Under the pieces are notes generated by a model. That model was given only the letters and a program-made list of their open reading frames with translations. It did no database searches and was not told where the DNA came from. From positions 62,001 through 126,000 of the forward strand of contig JADKIC010000005.1 of NCBI GenBank assembly GCA_016721435.1: a stretch of DNA of 64,000 nt, given 5' to 3'. A program made the position numbers and the translations under genes. The DNA is from Bacteroidota bacterium (GTDB lineage: Bacteria > Bacteroidota > Bacteroidia > AKYH767-A > OLB10). Shown here piece after piece: positions 22,037-31,823 of this stretch (position 1 is the first letter of the stretch; each line of letters opens with the position of its first letter).

Positions 22037-22395
22037 GATTTGCAGTTTAATTATTTTTCAATGTAAAATTGAATGTCATCAACTAGAAAATTAATGACAC
22101 TGTTCACTAATACTTATGATTCCTGTCATTTTTTATTTTATAAAAGTGATAGCAAATCGGCTTTGCTGACTTTAAGGATGTGTCAGTTTTTGGGTTAACA
22201 GAATGTTCTGTCGGATCGGATGGCAGTTGCCTGAAACGGTTGAGGCTATAAGCCGGCGGGCATTTCGAAGCACTTCACTGTCAACTTACGATGAAGTTTA
22301 TTTGATGTACTACACTTCAAATTACCACTAGCTGCCCGCTTGATGTTAGCCTTTGTCTGTTGTTGTTGGCGTTTGTTGTACTTCAAACTCAACAT
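22037..22395. other. Gene-free segment with cassette-like inverted repeat
   Basis: No gene is visible. GCGGGCA at 22256-22262 is mirrored by TGCCCGC at 22333-22339, 70 bp apart, followed by TTGATGTTAGC. The layout is reminiscent of long imperfect-hairpin recombination sites found beside mobile single-gene cassettes. It flanks the 3' side of the foreign-looking membrane gene at 22396-23022. Confidence 0.3.
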
Positions 22396-23022
22396 TCATA
22401 GTGTTTCCGCCTTTTCGTGCCCTTTTCCCTCGTGAAAAACTAGAGCAAGGAAAATACAAGAGATCGGCAGGACTATACCATAACCAAGGATTCCGACTCG
22501 CTGAATAGCCATATTCCCCACCATTGGTCCAATAGCGCCAAGCAAACAAAGAACACCCGTTGCAAAAAGAGCCCAGCGGGCACGGGCGCTATGCCCTCGT
22601 CCGGTGACTGCGGGAGCAGCAAAGACAAGAGCCAATCCGAGGAAGACATCCCAAGCGAGGAGTTCGACAGAATATAAAGTGGATGGCCAATCTAATGTTG
22701 TGAAGTTCATCTGGCGCCCCGCAGTAAGCGTCACGAAATGCACGGCGCTTGTCAAGCCTGCCATAATTGCCCCAAACGTTAGAGCAAGTACTCCAAACAC
22801 CTTGCGTTCTGGGCTGGCAAGGCCGCTTACTGCGGCAAGTAAAATAACAATAAGCGGTGCGGAAACTAAGGTAATAGCCTCCATCACAGCCAGAGTTGGG
22901 TCAATGATTGGTTTGTCGAGACCAACTTGTGCAATTCCGAACCCTACCACTATAGCATATGTCATTCCAACTATAACTAGTCCTAAAGAAGAAAGAAAAC
23001 CAAGTTGTCGCGTATTTTTCAT
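22396..23022 (-). CDS. Multi-pass membrane protein of unknown function, probably acquired
   Basis: A 208-residue protein with about six hydrophobic helices (for example LGLVIVGMTYAIVVGFGIA, VSAPLIVILLAAVSGL, VFLGLALVFAAPAVTG). I do not recognise a named family. The gene is preceded by GGAGGAACACAGAT and ATG, a textbook Shine-Dalgarno site; such sites are otherwise almost absent in this window. Its base composition is visibly more GC-rich (many GCC, GGC, GCG codons) than its neighbours. Together with the hairpin-like downstream flank, this suggests lateral transfer, possibly from outside the Bacteroidota. Confidence 0.7.
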   Translation of the reverse strand: MKNTRQLGFLSSLGLVIVGMTYAIVVGFGIAQVGLDKPIIDPTLAVMEAITLVSAPLIVILLAAVSGLASPERKVFGVLALTFGAIMAGLTSAVHFVTLTAGRQMNFTTLDWPSTLYSVELLAWDVFLGLALVFAAPAVTGRGHSARARWALFATGVLCLLGAIGPMVGNMAIQRVGILGYGIVLPISCIFLALVFHEGKGHEKAETL

Positions 23023-23326
23023 ATCTGTGTTCCTCCATTAAGCGCATCCAAACAGAGAAGTAAGTGGGACACGTTTTTTAATTCATTAATGCTCTCTATC
23101 GCAGATGCCAATAACAGCCAACATATAATTAACGCATAAGAGTTTTAAATCAGGATCTTTTAATGAGCTAAATCATCAAGGTACTTAAATCCGCATAAAT
23201 TCCACGGCTAATTAAACACATTGCTTTTAACATGGCAATATCAACTTTCAAAATTAATGTCCATCAGAAAATATTTCTTCGCCTCAACATACTTTTAAAA
23301 AACAATCCCCTGCTCCATCCTTCCCA
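23023..23326. other. Intergenic region upstream of the acquired membrane gene
   Basis: No gene is seen. It holds the Shine-Dalgarno site of the preceding minus-strand gene (GGAGG near 23032) and the word GCCAACAT at 23117-23124. The same word occurs upstream of the RibD-type reductase at 41448-41455, also beside a GCATAA-like sequence. It may mark a cassette junction; the evidence is weak. Confidence 0.25.
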
Positions 23327-24136
23327 CTACATCAACCCAAAACTATCTGCATCCATCAACACAGGAAATTTCTTGCGCACATCCTGCAAGGCCTTCCAGT
23401 TAAGTTCAATCGTTTCAACTCCGGTTTTGTTGGGCTTGATATTACTAATGCTCTCCCCCAGTGGATTGAGGACAACAGAATCACCGCTATATGGAATATC
23501 GTTTCCATCCTTCCCTATACGATTTACACCTGCCACATAACTTTGATTTTCGATAGCGCGGGCAATGAGTAATTGCTTCCACGCATAGCTTCTTGCGCCG
23601 GGCCAGTTCGCTACATACAGCAAAACATCGTAATCGTACTTTGCTTTCGCGCCTTTACCAATGATGCGGTTGCGGCTCCATACCGGGAAACGAAGGTCAT
23701 AACAAACCATCGGACAAAATCCCCAGCCTTTGTATTCAATCACCAATCCTTCGGCACTATTTGAAAAAGTTTTCTCCTCCTTAGCCATTCTGAAAAGATG
23801 GCGCTTGTCATAATGATCATAATGTCCATCAGGCTCCATCCAGATAAATCGGTTATAAAATTTTCCTTCCTCCTTAATGATTAGCGATCCGCAAATTGCT
23901 GCTTTCAATCCTTTTGCAGTTTCAAACATCCACTGCATCGACGGGCCTTCCATTTCTTCGGCTAATTTTTTTGCCTGCATACTAAATCCGGTACTAAACA
24001 TTTCCGGCAATACAATCACATCACTCTCTCCTTTTCCAATCTTAGAAAGCAATTTATTAAAGGTTTTGAAATTATCTACCGGTGATTCCCATGCAAGGGT
24101 AGACTGGACGAGAGTAATATTTAGATTTCTTGGCAT
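23327..24136 (-). CDS. Omega-amidase, carbon-nitrogen hydrolase (nitrilase) family
   Basis: A 269-residue enzyme with the nitrilase triad: Glu in VLPEMFSTGFSM, Lys in YDKRHLFRM and Cys in MVCYDLRFPVW. The MFSTGF and FRMAKE segments are typical of the YafV/omega-amidase branch, which hydrolyses alpha-ketoglutaramate or the 2-oxo acid amide made by glutamine or methionine transaminases. The ATG at 24136 is chosen over one at 24178 because the family starts at MxxLxITLVQ. The neighbouring upstream gene encodes a matching aminotransferase (YbdL-like), so the two probably act together in methionine salvage or glutamine transamination. A REP palindrome sits between them. Confidence 0.88.
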   Translation of the reverse strand: MPRNLNITLVQSTLAWESPVDNFKTFNKLLSKIGKGESDVIVLPEMFSTGFSMQAKKLAEEMEGPSMQWMFETAKGLKAAICGSLIIKEEGKFYNRFIWMEPDGHYDHYDKRHLFRMAKEEKTFSNSAEGLVIEYKGWGFCPMVCYDLRFPVWSRNRIIGKGAKAKYDYDVLLYVANWPGARSYAWKQLLIARAIENQSYVAGVNRIGKDGNDIPYSGDSVVLNPLGESISNIKPNKTGVETIELNWKALQDVRKKFPVLMDADSFGLM

Positions 24137-24179
24137 ATGCGTCTTTTTTATGATGACGAATATACGTATTTTGTCCATT

Positions 24180-24224
24180 GTAGTGACAGGTCGTGACCTG
24201 TCACGAGCGAGGGCGACCTGTCAT
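24180..24224. repeat. Single REP palindrome plus a decayed half copy
   Basis: GTAG is followed by TGACAGGTCGTGACCTGTCA (24184-24203), identical to the palindromes at 3.0 and 43.8 kb except for one central base. A half copy, CGACCTGTCA (24214-24223), follows 10 bp later. It lies between the aminotransferase stop (24229) and the omega-amidase start (24136). Confidence 0.85.
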
Positions 24225-24228
24225 TACA

Positions 24229-25393
24229 TTACGGACGAATCTTTAAAAGTCTTTCCGCTGCCTGCTCGAGCATTGTATTTTCCTTGGCGAAACAAAAGCG
24301 AAGGAGATGATAATCCTGAGGTATATGATAAAATACAGAAACCGGAATGGAGGCCACGCCATTTTCCCTCGTGAGCCGAATGGCATAATCGGTATCCTTT
24401 TCTTTTGAAATACCGCTGTAGTCAAGCACTTGAAAATAGGAGCCCATACAGGGGAGTATTTTGAAAGCCGAGCCTGTAATGAGCTGACGAAAATAGTCTC
24501 TTTTCTCTTCGTAAAATTGCTGCAGGCCCTGATAAGTGCTTTTGTCCTTCATGTATTCTGTTAAGGCATATTGCAAGGGTGTATTGACGGAAAAGACAGT
24601 AAACTGATGCACCTTCCTGAATTCTTTCATGAGATTAGCGGGTCCAATGCAATAACCGATCTTCCATCCCGTGGCATGAAATGTTTTCCCGAAACTATAT
24701 ACCAACAGACTCCTCGATGCCAATTTTGGAAAACGTGCTACACTCTGGTGTTCGTAACCATCAAATATAATATGCTCATATACTTCATCGCTCAGGACAA
24801 TAATATCAGTACCGTCCGTGAGCTTTTCCAGCTGGAGCATATCTGCAGCATTCAAAATAGTTCCTGTCGGATTTTGTGGTGTATTAATAATGATCATCCG
24901 TGTGCGTTGGTTGATCAGCTTTTTTATTTCCTCCCAGGGTATTTTATATGCAGGTGGTTTAAGATGAATATGCACCGGAATTCCTCCGGCCATATTGATT
25001 GCGGGTACATAACTATCGTAGGCGGGTTCGAGAACGATCACTTCATCACCTTCATGAATGAAAGCAGCGATGGCGGTGTAAAGGGCCTGTGTTCCGCCTG
25101 CAGTGATGGTGATTTCGGTATCAGGGTTATAGGCAGATGAATAGAGCTCCTGCATCTTTTCGGCTATGCGTTCCCGTAGTGGAAGGATGCCGGGCATAGG
25201 AGCGTATTGGTTATGCCCCGCCTTCATGGCTGGGGATATAAAGTTCAATCAGTTTCGGCGAAACCGGAAAACCCGGAAAGCCCTGACTCAAATTGATAGC
25301 TCCCACTTCATTGGCAAGACCGGACATTATGGTAAAAATGGTGGTCCCGGCCTTGGGAAGTTTGCTGCGTATATTTCCTGTAAATTCCGGCAT
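24229..25393 (-). pseudogene. Methionine-type PLP aminotransferase (YbdL-like), one frameshift
   Basis: A fold-type I aminotransferase of about 387 residues after repair. Start at 25393 (MPEFTGNIRSKLP); the SQGFPGF substrate motif, PQNPTG, the LSDEVYEH segment and the PLP lysine in SFGKTFHATGWKIGY are all present. The frame is lost at about 25235: the N-terminal part runs 25211-25393 and the rest from about 25240 down to 24229; one added base joins KLIEL to SPAMKAGHNQYAP. Such enzymes transaminate methionine or its 2-oxo acid (KMTB) with glutamine as donor; the omega-amidase downstream removes the glutamine keto-acid product. The pairing supports a methionine salvage role. Confidence 0.85.
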
Positions 25394-25432
25394 ATCGTAC
25401 GAATTTAAGCATTCATTTTTATCCCGGAATAG

Positions 25433-25440
25433 TATCTTTG
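25433..25440 (+). promoter_or_regulatory. Promoter -7 box TATCTTTG for the fructosamine-kinase-family gene
   Basis: A perfect TAnnTTTG match 29 bp upstream of the ATG at 25470. T-rich sequence (ATTTTTATC) precedes it, but a definite -33 box is not clear. Confidence 0.55.
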
Positions 25441-25469
25441 GATGCTATTGATCCTCACCTAAAAAAGAA

Positions 25470-26348
25470 ATGATGAATCCTGCAGATGCCTTTCGTATGT
25501 CTTGGGAACAGTCCTTTCATCGCTTTGCCGATGTGGTCGCCATCCATCCGCTTGGAGGCGGAAGTATTAACAGCGTTTATAAAGTAGAGACGACAGACGG
25601 ACAATTTGTGATGAAGATGAATTCTTTATCACGTTATCCGGGGATGTTCAAAGGGGAAGCGGCAGGGTTGCAATTGATCATGGATACAAAAAGTGTATCT
25701 GTACCGGGAATAGTGGCGGTTACAGCATTAAAACAGCATCAGGTTTTAATACTGGAATACATAGAACCGGCACCTCGTATAAAGCATTTTTACAGTCATT
25801 TTGGAGAACAACTCGCAGCCATGCATCGTCATACTTCGGAAACATTTGGACTTTCCTTCAACAATTACATCGGCTCACTTCCTCAAAATAATAAACAGGA
25901 AAAATCACTGTATGATTTCTTTATCCAACATAGGATTGAGCCACAACTAAGACTGGCTGTACGAAAAGAATTACTTAATGACAGGGATGAAAAAGATTTC
26001 GAAGACCTCTTCAAAAAACTCGAACATCTTCTCCCCGATGAGCACCCCTCATTGATTCATGGTGATCTTTGGAATGGAAACTACATCACCGGAAATGACG
26101 GTAAGGCCTGGCTGATAGATCCTGCAGTGTCTTACAGCTCGCGCGAGGCAGATATTGCGATGACAAAATTATTCGGAGGATTCGAACCTGAATTTTATTC
26201 TGCCTATCACGAGGTTTTTCCTCTTATTGACGGGTGGGAACAACGTTTAGATCTCTGGAATCTCTATCCCTTGTTGGTCCATGTGAATCTTTTTGGTGGA
26301 CATTATGTGCAGGAAGTGAGAAGTATCGTTAAAAATTATATACGATAA
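25470..26348 (+). CDS. Fructosamine kinase family protein
   Basis: A 292-residue kinase-fold protein. It shows the Gly-rich loop PLGGGSINSVYKV, the VMKMN lysine, the LILEYIEP hinge, the catalytic loop SLIHGDLWNGN and the metal-binding IDPAVSYSSREADIAMTKLFGGF segment that is diagnostic for the fructosamine/ketosamine-3-kinase family. These enzymes phosphorylate sugar-protein or sugar-amine adducts so that the adduct falls apart (deglycation). The exact substrate cannot be read from sequence. A codon later (25473) is an equally possible start. The gene has its own promoter and is followed by a hairpin and a G-rich tract. Confidence 0.9.
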   Translation: MMNPADAFRMSWEQSFHRFADVVAIHPLGGGSINSVYKVETTDGQFVMKMNSLSRYPGMFKGEAAGLQLIMDTKSVSVPGIVAVTALKQHQVLILEYIEPAPRIKHFYSHFGEQLAAMHRHTSETFGLSFNNYIGSLPQNNKQEKSLYDFFIQHRIEPQLRLAVRKELLNDRDEKDFEDLFKKLEHLLPDEHPSLIHGDLWNGNYITGNDGKAWLIDPAVSYSSREADIAMTKLFGGFEPEFYSAYHEVFPLIDGWEQRLDLWNLYPLLVHVNLFGGHYVQEVRSIVKNYIR

Positions 26349-26358
26349 ACAGGGGAGC

Positions 26359-26410
26359 TCTCGTCTACTGACGAGACTTGGGGGAGGGGAGGATCGTTCT
26401 TGGGGGAGGG
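26359..26410 (+). other. Hairpin plus G-rich (possible G-quadruplex) tract
   Basis: The stem TCTCGTC/GACGAGA (26359-26376, 4-base loop) follows the kinase-family stop by 10 bp and could aid termination, though it lacks a T-tract. Four G-runs follow at 26380-26410 (GGGGG, GGGG, GGGGG, GGG), compatible with a two-plus-two G-quadruplex with a long middle loop. Confidence 0.4.
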
Positions 26411-26453
26411 TAGTGAGGATACAAGGCTTTTATATACCTAACTATTTATGAAA

Positions 26454-26687
26454 TTATTGGGAAGGAAGAATATAGGATAATGCGCCGGAAGGACATTTTT
26501 TTACTTGCTCAACTATTTCTTTTGTACCGGCGTTCTCTGCTTCGATCCAGGGTCGTTTACGCGGGTCAAAAACTGCAGGCAGGCCTTTGAAACAAATGGC
26601 AGAATGGATACATAAGGAGGGTTTCCAAACAATGGTTACTTCACCGTTCGAGTACTTTTTTGTGATCTCTTTCATATATTCAGACAA
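26454..26687 (-). CDS. (4Fe-4S) mono-cluster protein YjdI
   Basis: A 77-residue protein that matches the YjdI family across its length: NGEVTIVWKP, then LCIHSAICFKGLP, DPRKRPWI and KKCPSGALSY. The cysteines in CIHSAIC and KKCPSG are the expected cluster ligands. The biological role of the family is unclear; it is often found with GNAT acetyltransferases, which are not present here. A start four codons later (Met5) is possible. The gene is convergent with the fructosamine-kinase-family gene. Confidence 0.88.
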   Translation of the reverse strand: MSEYMKEITKKYSNGEVTIVWKPSLCIHSAICFKGLPAVFDPRKRPWIEAENAGTKEIVEQVKKCPSGALSYILPSQ

Positions 26688-26857
26688 ATGGGGTTAATGA
26701 ATTAATATGAGCTAAAATACCAATTTTGCACTGAAATTAAACCTTCACGATTCTGGAATAGAAAATGAACATCTATTGATGGATTATATTAAGGATCAGC
26801 GAAAAAGAACAAGATTATATTTCGTCATTTATTGGCCCAAACCACTTTTGCAAATTG

Positions 26858-26865
26858 TATCTTTG
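26858..26865 (+). promoter_or_regulatory. Promoter -7 box TATCTTTG for the MarR gene
   Basis: A perfect TAnnTTTG box ending 4 bp before the ATG at 26870, with a TTTTG at 26846-26850. Transcription would start at or next to the ATG, so the mRNA may be leaderless. Confidence 0.55.
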
Positions 26866-26869
26866 CCCC

Positions 26870-27322
26870 ATGGGAACGATTGAGGAGGCCATTAAACAAA
26901 GTAAATTCAATAACGACCACGAAAAAGTTGTTGTGAATATACTTTACACGGCCAGTTGGCTGGAAAGCTACAATATTCAACGTTTTAAACCTTTTGGTAT
27001 CTCTCCGCAACAGTTTAATGTACTTCGCATTTTACGTGGCTCCTTTCCAAATGCACTTCGATTAAGCGACATCACAGAACGGATGATCGACAAAAATTCC
27101 AATGCCACACGTTTGGTAGAAAAGTTACGTCAAAAATCATTGGTCAAACGGGAGATCTGTAAACATAATCGTCGACAGGTGGATATTTGGATTACTCAAA
27201 AAGGCCTGGATCTTTTATCCCAGCTCGATGCGAAAGCAGAAGAATGGCTCAAAGAGTTGCAGGGAATTTCTAAAGAGGAAGCCGGACAATTATGCGAACT
27301 TTTGGATCGGTTGCGGGGTTAA
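26870..27322 (+). CDS. MarR-family transcriptional regulator
   Basis: A 150-residue winged-helix regulator: an N-terminal dimerisation helix, then FGISPQQFNVLRILRG, the recognition region LRLSDITERMIDKNSNATRLVEKL and the wing CKHNRRQVDIWITQKG. MarR proteins usually repress nearby genes and are released by small phenolic or oxidant ligands; the target is unknown. The ATG at 26870 is supported by the promoter box just upstream and by family length; a TTG at 26855 would overlap that promoter. Confidence 0.88.
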   Translation: MGTIEEAIKQSKFNNDHEKVVVNILYTASWLESYNIQRFKPFGISPQQFNVLRILRGSFPNALRLSDITERMIDKNSNATRLVEKLRQKSLVKREICKHNRRQVDIWITQKGLDLLSQLDAKAEEWLKELQGISKEEAGQLCELLDRLRG

Positions 27323-27380
27323 AATGATTCAGAAAAGTATTATTGCTTAATTAAAGTGGTTGCAGAAAAAAGACTTCCAT

Positions 27381-30300
27381 TTAATTTTTGATCAACTTTA
27401 CAAAAAATGTAGTTCCTTCATTTTCTCTGGTCTTGAACCAGACTTGTCCGCCCATACCTTCCACCATCGCCTTCACCATAGCAAGTCCCAGCCCGGTGCC
27501 GCTGGTCTTGGTAGTAAAATTCGGAACAAAGATTTTCCCCAGTTGATCCGGTGGTATGCCGACGCCGTTATCCTCTACACTTACTGTGATGTCGCTATCA
27601 CTTTCTGTAAATCGCAGTTGAACAACGCCTACTCTCTGATCCGGAATAGCTTGCTGGGCATTTTTAATAAGATTCCCAAACACTCTTATCAATTGATCCT
27701 TATCTGCCTGAACAAACAATTCTCCGGCCCGATCTTCAAAAACGACAGTCGCACTTCCTGCCTCATTGTATAAATCACAAGCATGAATCAAAACTCCCTT
27801 CAACTCTACACGTGTATATTCCGGCTTAGGCATCTTGGCAAAATGACTAAACTCCGTTGCAATATTGGAGAGGGTATCTATTTGTTCAATCAAGGTGGTA
27901 CTGATTTTCCTGACAAGTTCATCCATATTGGGATGCTTCGCATCCATCGCGCGTTGCAGATGCTGAATTCCCAGTTTCATAGGTGTTAGGGGATTTTTGA
28001 TCTCATGAGCTACCTGCTTTGCCATTTCCCGCCAGGCACTCTCCCGCTCTGATCGTGCAAGCAGTCCAGCACTCTTCTGCAGTTGATCTAACATGCGGTT
28101 GTACTCGCCAATCAATGCGCTAATCTCATCCTTAGTCTTCCATATAATGGGTTGACTTTCGGAACCAAGTGTAGTCCGTTTAAGGTTTTCCTGAATAATT
28201 CGAAGGGGTTGAGTGATACGGTTCGAAATAATAAAGGCTACCAAAATTGAAATACTAAACAGAAGCACGTAGAGATTTATTAACGCGACGAGGAATCCGG
28301 AAATATCTCTCTTTAACTCTGTATCACGGTCAAAATACGGCAAACTTAAAAACCAATGGCTTTACTTTCCGAATTACGTACAGGTTCATAAGCGGCAATA
28401 TACTTGAGATTTCCGATATTCTCACTCTGAATAAAATGTGCTTTTTGGTTAGTGGTTAAACTGGTAAACGCAGTTCGGTTCATCACGGGCGCAATGATCT
28501 CCTGTTCATATATTCCGGATTGAGAAAAAAACAAAATTCCATTCGGCTTGTAAAGATTAAAATCAGTTTTTAAAGTGACAGATAGATTTCTGAAAGAATA
28601 CAGTAGATCATCCGTAATACTAAATCCGAGCTCCTCTCTGGATCTCAGCTGACTTTCTACCAACACTCTTACATTGTTCAATTTTTCTCTTATCCGGGTG
28701 GTCTGTGCCTTCTCGTAATTATCTACAATATATGTCACCGTGGCAACGCCAATCAGGGTAAGTGTTCCGATAACAATCAATACTATTGTAAGCTGGATCC
28801 GGCTATTAAAATTTAACTGTAAGCGAAGTCCCTCTCTGATTAAACGAATGGAAATATCCAATAAAATATACAGGAAAGTGAAGAAAGTAAAAAGATATGA
28901 AAACAGGGTAACCCATACCCATAACCCTGACGTGGAGTACTCAGAATAATAAGATTTCGACCATACCTGTAAAATAAATGCGAATGATCATCAAAAGAAA
29001 CAAACCGCATCCCGTCCAGATTTCTCATGTACTGCAGGTAAGGTGCTTCCGTTAAATAATAATTATAACCACCCGATTGATTCACCAGCTTACCCAATTG
29101 ATACTTGGCGTAAGAATAGTTGGTGAGATCTCTCGTCTTTCCCACTTTATCGTTAAGGAGCAATTCCGGTAAACCATTTTCCTCCTGTGAAGAACGGGCC
29201 ATCAATTCAATAACTAATGTTCCTGCCGGAGCATCATTTCCCCGGCTTCAATAGCCCAACATACTCTGCTCTTCCATTTTCTCCACTGAAATAATAAAAA
29301 CTATTTCCTGCAACGGGTTTCCCTTCTCTAATATTTCTGCTTTGAAGAATGTCCAGATTCCAGGAAGGATCACCTGCTCTGTTTACGGGCAAGTCGGAGG
29401 AATTAAAATATTTAAACCGCACTTCATAACGACCCAGGTACCCGCTAAAATACTGGCGCGTCAACTGTCTGCTAATGTCTTCAATCAGATTCGGTGAATT
29501 CATTACTATTTGCCGGGAAAGGGAAAGGAGATGGATCAGTGATTTATCGTTTCGTAAACGCAGCTCTATATTCTGCAAGAGAAATTCCGCGACAACATCC
29601 TGTTCGTTTTCAAGCTGAGCTGCCAACAGTTGGCGTTTTTGCTGTTCTCTGATTTCATTGAAGCTGTAAATAATCTGTGCCGCGTACAAGGAGAAAACCA
29701 GAATCACCAATGCTGTTCGGGATAATGAATACAACTGCAACTCACTTTTTCTGATATAACCGATAAAAAATATCAACACATTAGCCATTAAGAAAGCACT
29801 GACCCCATAGTCGGTGAATAAATCATTGTCGCGATACACCAATAATGTAGTCAGAAAAATACCCTGTGAAATAAGGAACAATATAGCCACGATGGAAAAC
29901 TTCAAGCCGGTTTTACGGATAAACTGCACACCGCCGTCGCAGAGCAGATAAAAAGTTCCGAGTAGCATACCAATTATCAACATCCCAATTCCGGTGTAGA
30001 TACTCAATTGAAAAATATTACTGATATCAAAGGATATTTGCGAATTGATGATTAATCCGCTTAAAAGGTAATTGATCAAAACTGAAAACAAAAAGGTGGT
30101 GTAAAACACCAAGATGATCAACATCCTGCTGAATACACCTTCCTTAAATCTCTTTCCTTGTAACAGCCAGGCATAGGTGAAAATAATGATCAACGAAGCA
30201 ACAGCAACTGATATGAGCAAATCCCCCAGTGAGTTCAGCATAAATCCGCTCGCATAAAAAGTGGAGCTGAACAAATCGCTCTCATATAAAGCAGCCGGCC

Positions 30301-31093
30301 AATGAAAAGAAGCCATAAAAAAACGAATAATTATTATTCCGAAAAGCAATAGTACTCCCCATACAGATCTCTTCCTGCCTAATCGTCGTAAAGCATCAAA
30401 GGCAGCGAGCAATAAGAATAAAATGGACGAGCCATATAAAAGTGAAATAAAATGCGGACAACGGTTTTCAATATCAGTTTTGCTAAAAGAAACCTGAAAC
30501 AACTCTACTTTCTTTTCATCTCTAATTGAAAAAGCGTCCGGAGCTGTACCTGTTTCAAGTTGTGTATTCTCAGGGAGTTCAAGGGCCGGATGAAATTGGT
30601 TATTCAGGTATTTGTTCTGTAGTACATACTGATGCTGAACCAGCAATAGACCCACTAACAAGCGATCACCTACGGCTCGTGTTTGAAGAAAATACCAGCC
30701 ATTCCCTACAAAATGTATCCTGCCGGGTGCCAGTTTGCGGATCTTCGCGGAGTCCGGCAGCACCTTATTGTCCGTCCAAAAACGAAGATTACCCGCTTCA
30801 AATACTAACACACTGGATAGCGGAGGCAGGTCCATATGCTGTACTTTCATTGAAAAAGCCCGGTCGTTGAAACGAGGACCTTCCATCTCCGTTTGAAGTT
30901 GATCAAGGGTTGAATTTAAACTACCGATCAGGCCATTTAACGCAATTTCTGCACTCTGAGCCGGCTTTTCCATAGATTGCGCTGCATTTTCCTGCCAAAG
31001 CTGTAATGAGAGTCCTGTGCATAAAAAACACAGAGCAAGCACACTGAATAGGAGAAGACGGCGTTTATAGGACATTAAAGCGAAAGTAGGCAC
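27381..31093 (-). pseudogene. Large NtrY-like membrane sensor histidine kinase, interrupted by frameshifts
   Basis: The repaired product is about 1,235 residues. It has an N-terminal anchor and extracytoplasmic region, a block of about eight transmembrane helices (residues about 220-480), a second extracytoplasmic sensor domain, a transmembrane pair, HAMP (ISNRITQPLRIIQENLKR), HisKA with H in AKQVAHEIKNPLTPMKLG, and HATPase_c (NLIKNAQQAIPD; DNGVGIPPD; GTGLGLAMVK). This NtrY-like kinase usually acts with an NtrC-type regulator; none is adjacent. The frame is lost at about 29230 (G run), about 28915 (TATGGG) and about 28345 (T run). Each is cured by one added base, as expected for homopolymer errors. 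Confidence 0.82.
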
Positions 31094-31171
31094 TCCGGGA
31101 ATGAATATACCGGAATCAGGCTGAATTTATTAACGAATTAATGTTTGCGTATGTTTTCCATCAGGATAATT

Positions 31172-31179
31172 TACCTTTG
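31172..31179 (+). promoter_or_regulatory. Promoter -7 box TACCTTTG for the biotin carrier gene
   Basis: A perfect TAnnTTTG match 7 bp upstream of the ATG at 31187, implying a very short or absent 5' leader. Confidence 0.5.
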
Positions 31180-31186
31180 TTTCATT

Positions 31187-31684
31187 ATGAAAGCAATCAT
31201 TAACGGTGCCGCGGAATGGCAAATTGAAAACGAAGGACTACAACTACTTATAAATGGTGAAATCCAACAATTTGATTTGAATCATGTTCAGTCCGGATCA
31301 TATCACCTTATCCTGAACGGCGTTTCATTTGAAATGGAAGTATTGCAAAGTGATACGACCAATAAAGAATATCTCATTAAAGTAAATGGAAAAAAAGTTG
31401 AAGTTAATCTACGAACAAAATACGATGAATTGCTAAAGGAATTAGGGATGGATAGTTCGGCGGCTTTACGCGTTGGCGATCTAAAAGCACCCATGCCCGG
31501 ACTAGTGGTCAATATTCCTGTGGAAGAAGGCCAAAGTATTCTTAAAGGCGATACGCTTCTTGTCCTCGAAGCAATGAAAATGGAAAATTCACTGAAGGCA
31601 AGCGCTGATGCAATCGTAAAAAAGATAGCAGTAAAAAAGGGACAAGCAGTAGAAAAAAATGAAGTGCTGATTTATCTTTCTTGA
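31187..31684 (+). CDS. Biotin carboxyl carrier protein of an acyl-CoA carboxylase
   Basis: A 165-residue protein. The C-terminal biotinyl/lipoyl domain (about 95-165) carries the biotinylation site EAMKM with K131, the preceding APMPG turn and the mirrored GQAVEKNEVL half. The N-terminal half is a short beta-rich region like that of Bacteroidota propionyl-/acetyl-CoA carboxylase carrier subunits. The protein carries carboxybiotin between the carboxylase and carboxyltransferase partners, which are not encoded here. The ATG at 31187 is chosen because it follows the promoter box and gives the expected N-terminus; an upstream TTG at 31145 lies before the promoter. Confidence 0.9.
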   Translation: MKAIINGAAEWQIENEGLQLLINGEIQQFDLNHVQSGSYHLILNGVSFEMEVLQSDTTNKEYLIKVNGKKVEVNLRTKYDELLKELGMDSSAALRVGDLKAPMPGLVVNIPVEEGQSILKGDTLLVLEAMKMENSLKASADAIVKKIAVKKGQAVEKNEVLIYLS

Positions 31685-31823
31685 AAATTTAGCTATACAT
31701 AAACTTTGTTTTTCCGATCGATGTCACCTTCATTTTCTCTAAAATAACTAAGCACTCCGATTATAGCATAAAATACTAAATCACTATACCTTTCATTGTA
31801 AATCACTCATCAATTAAAAAAAC

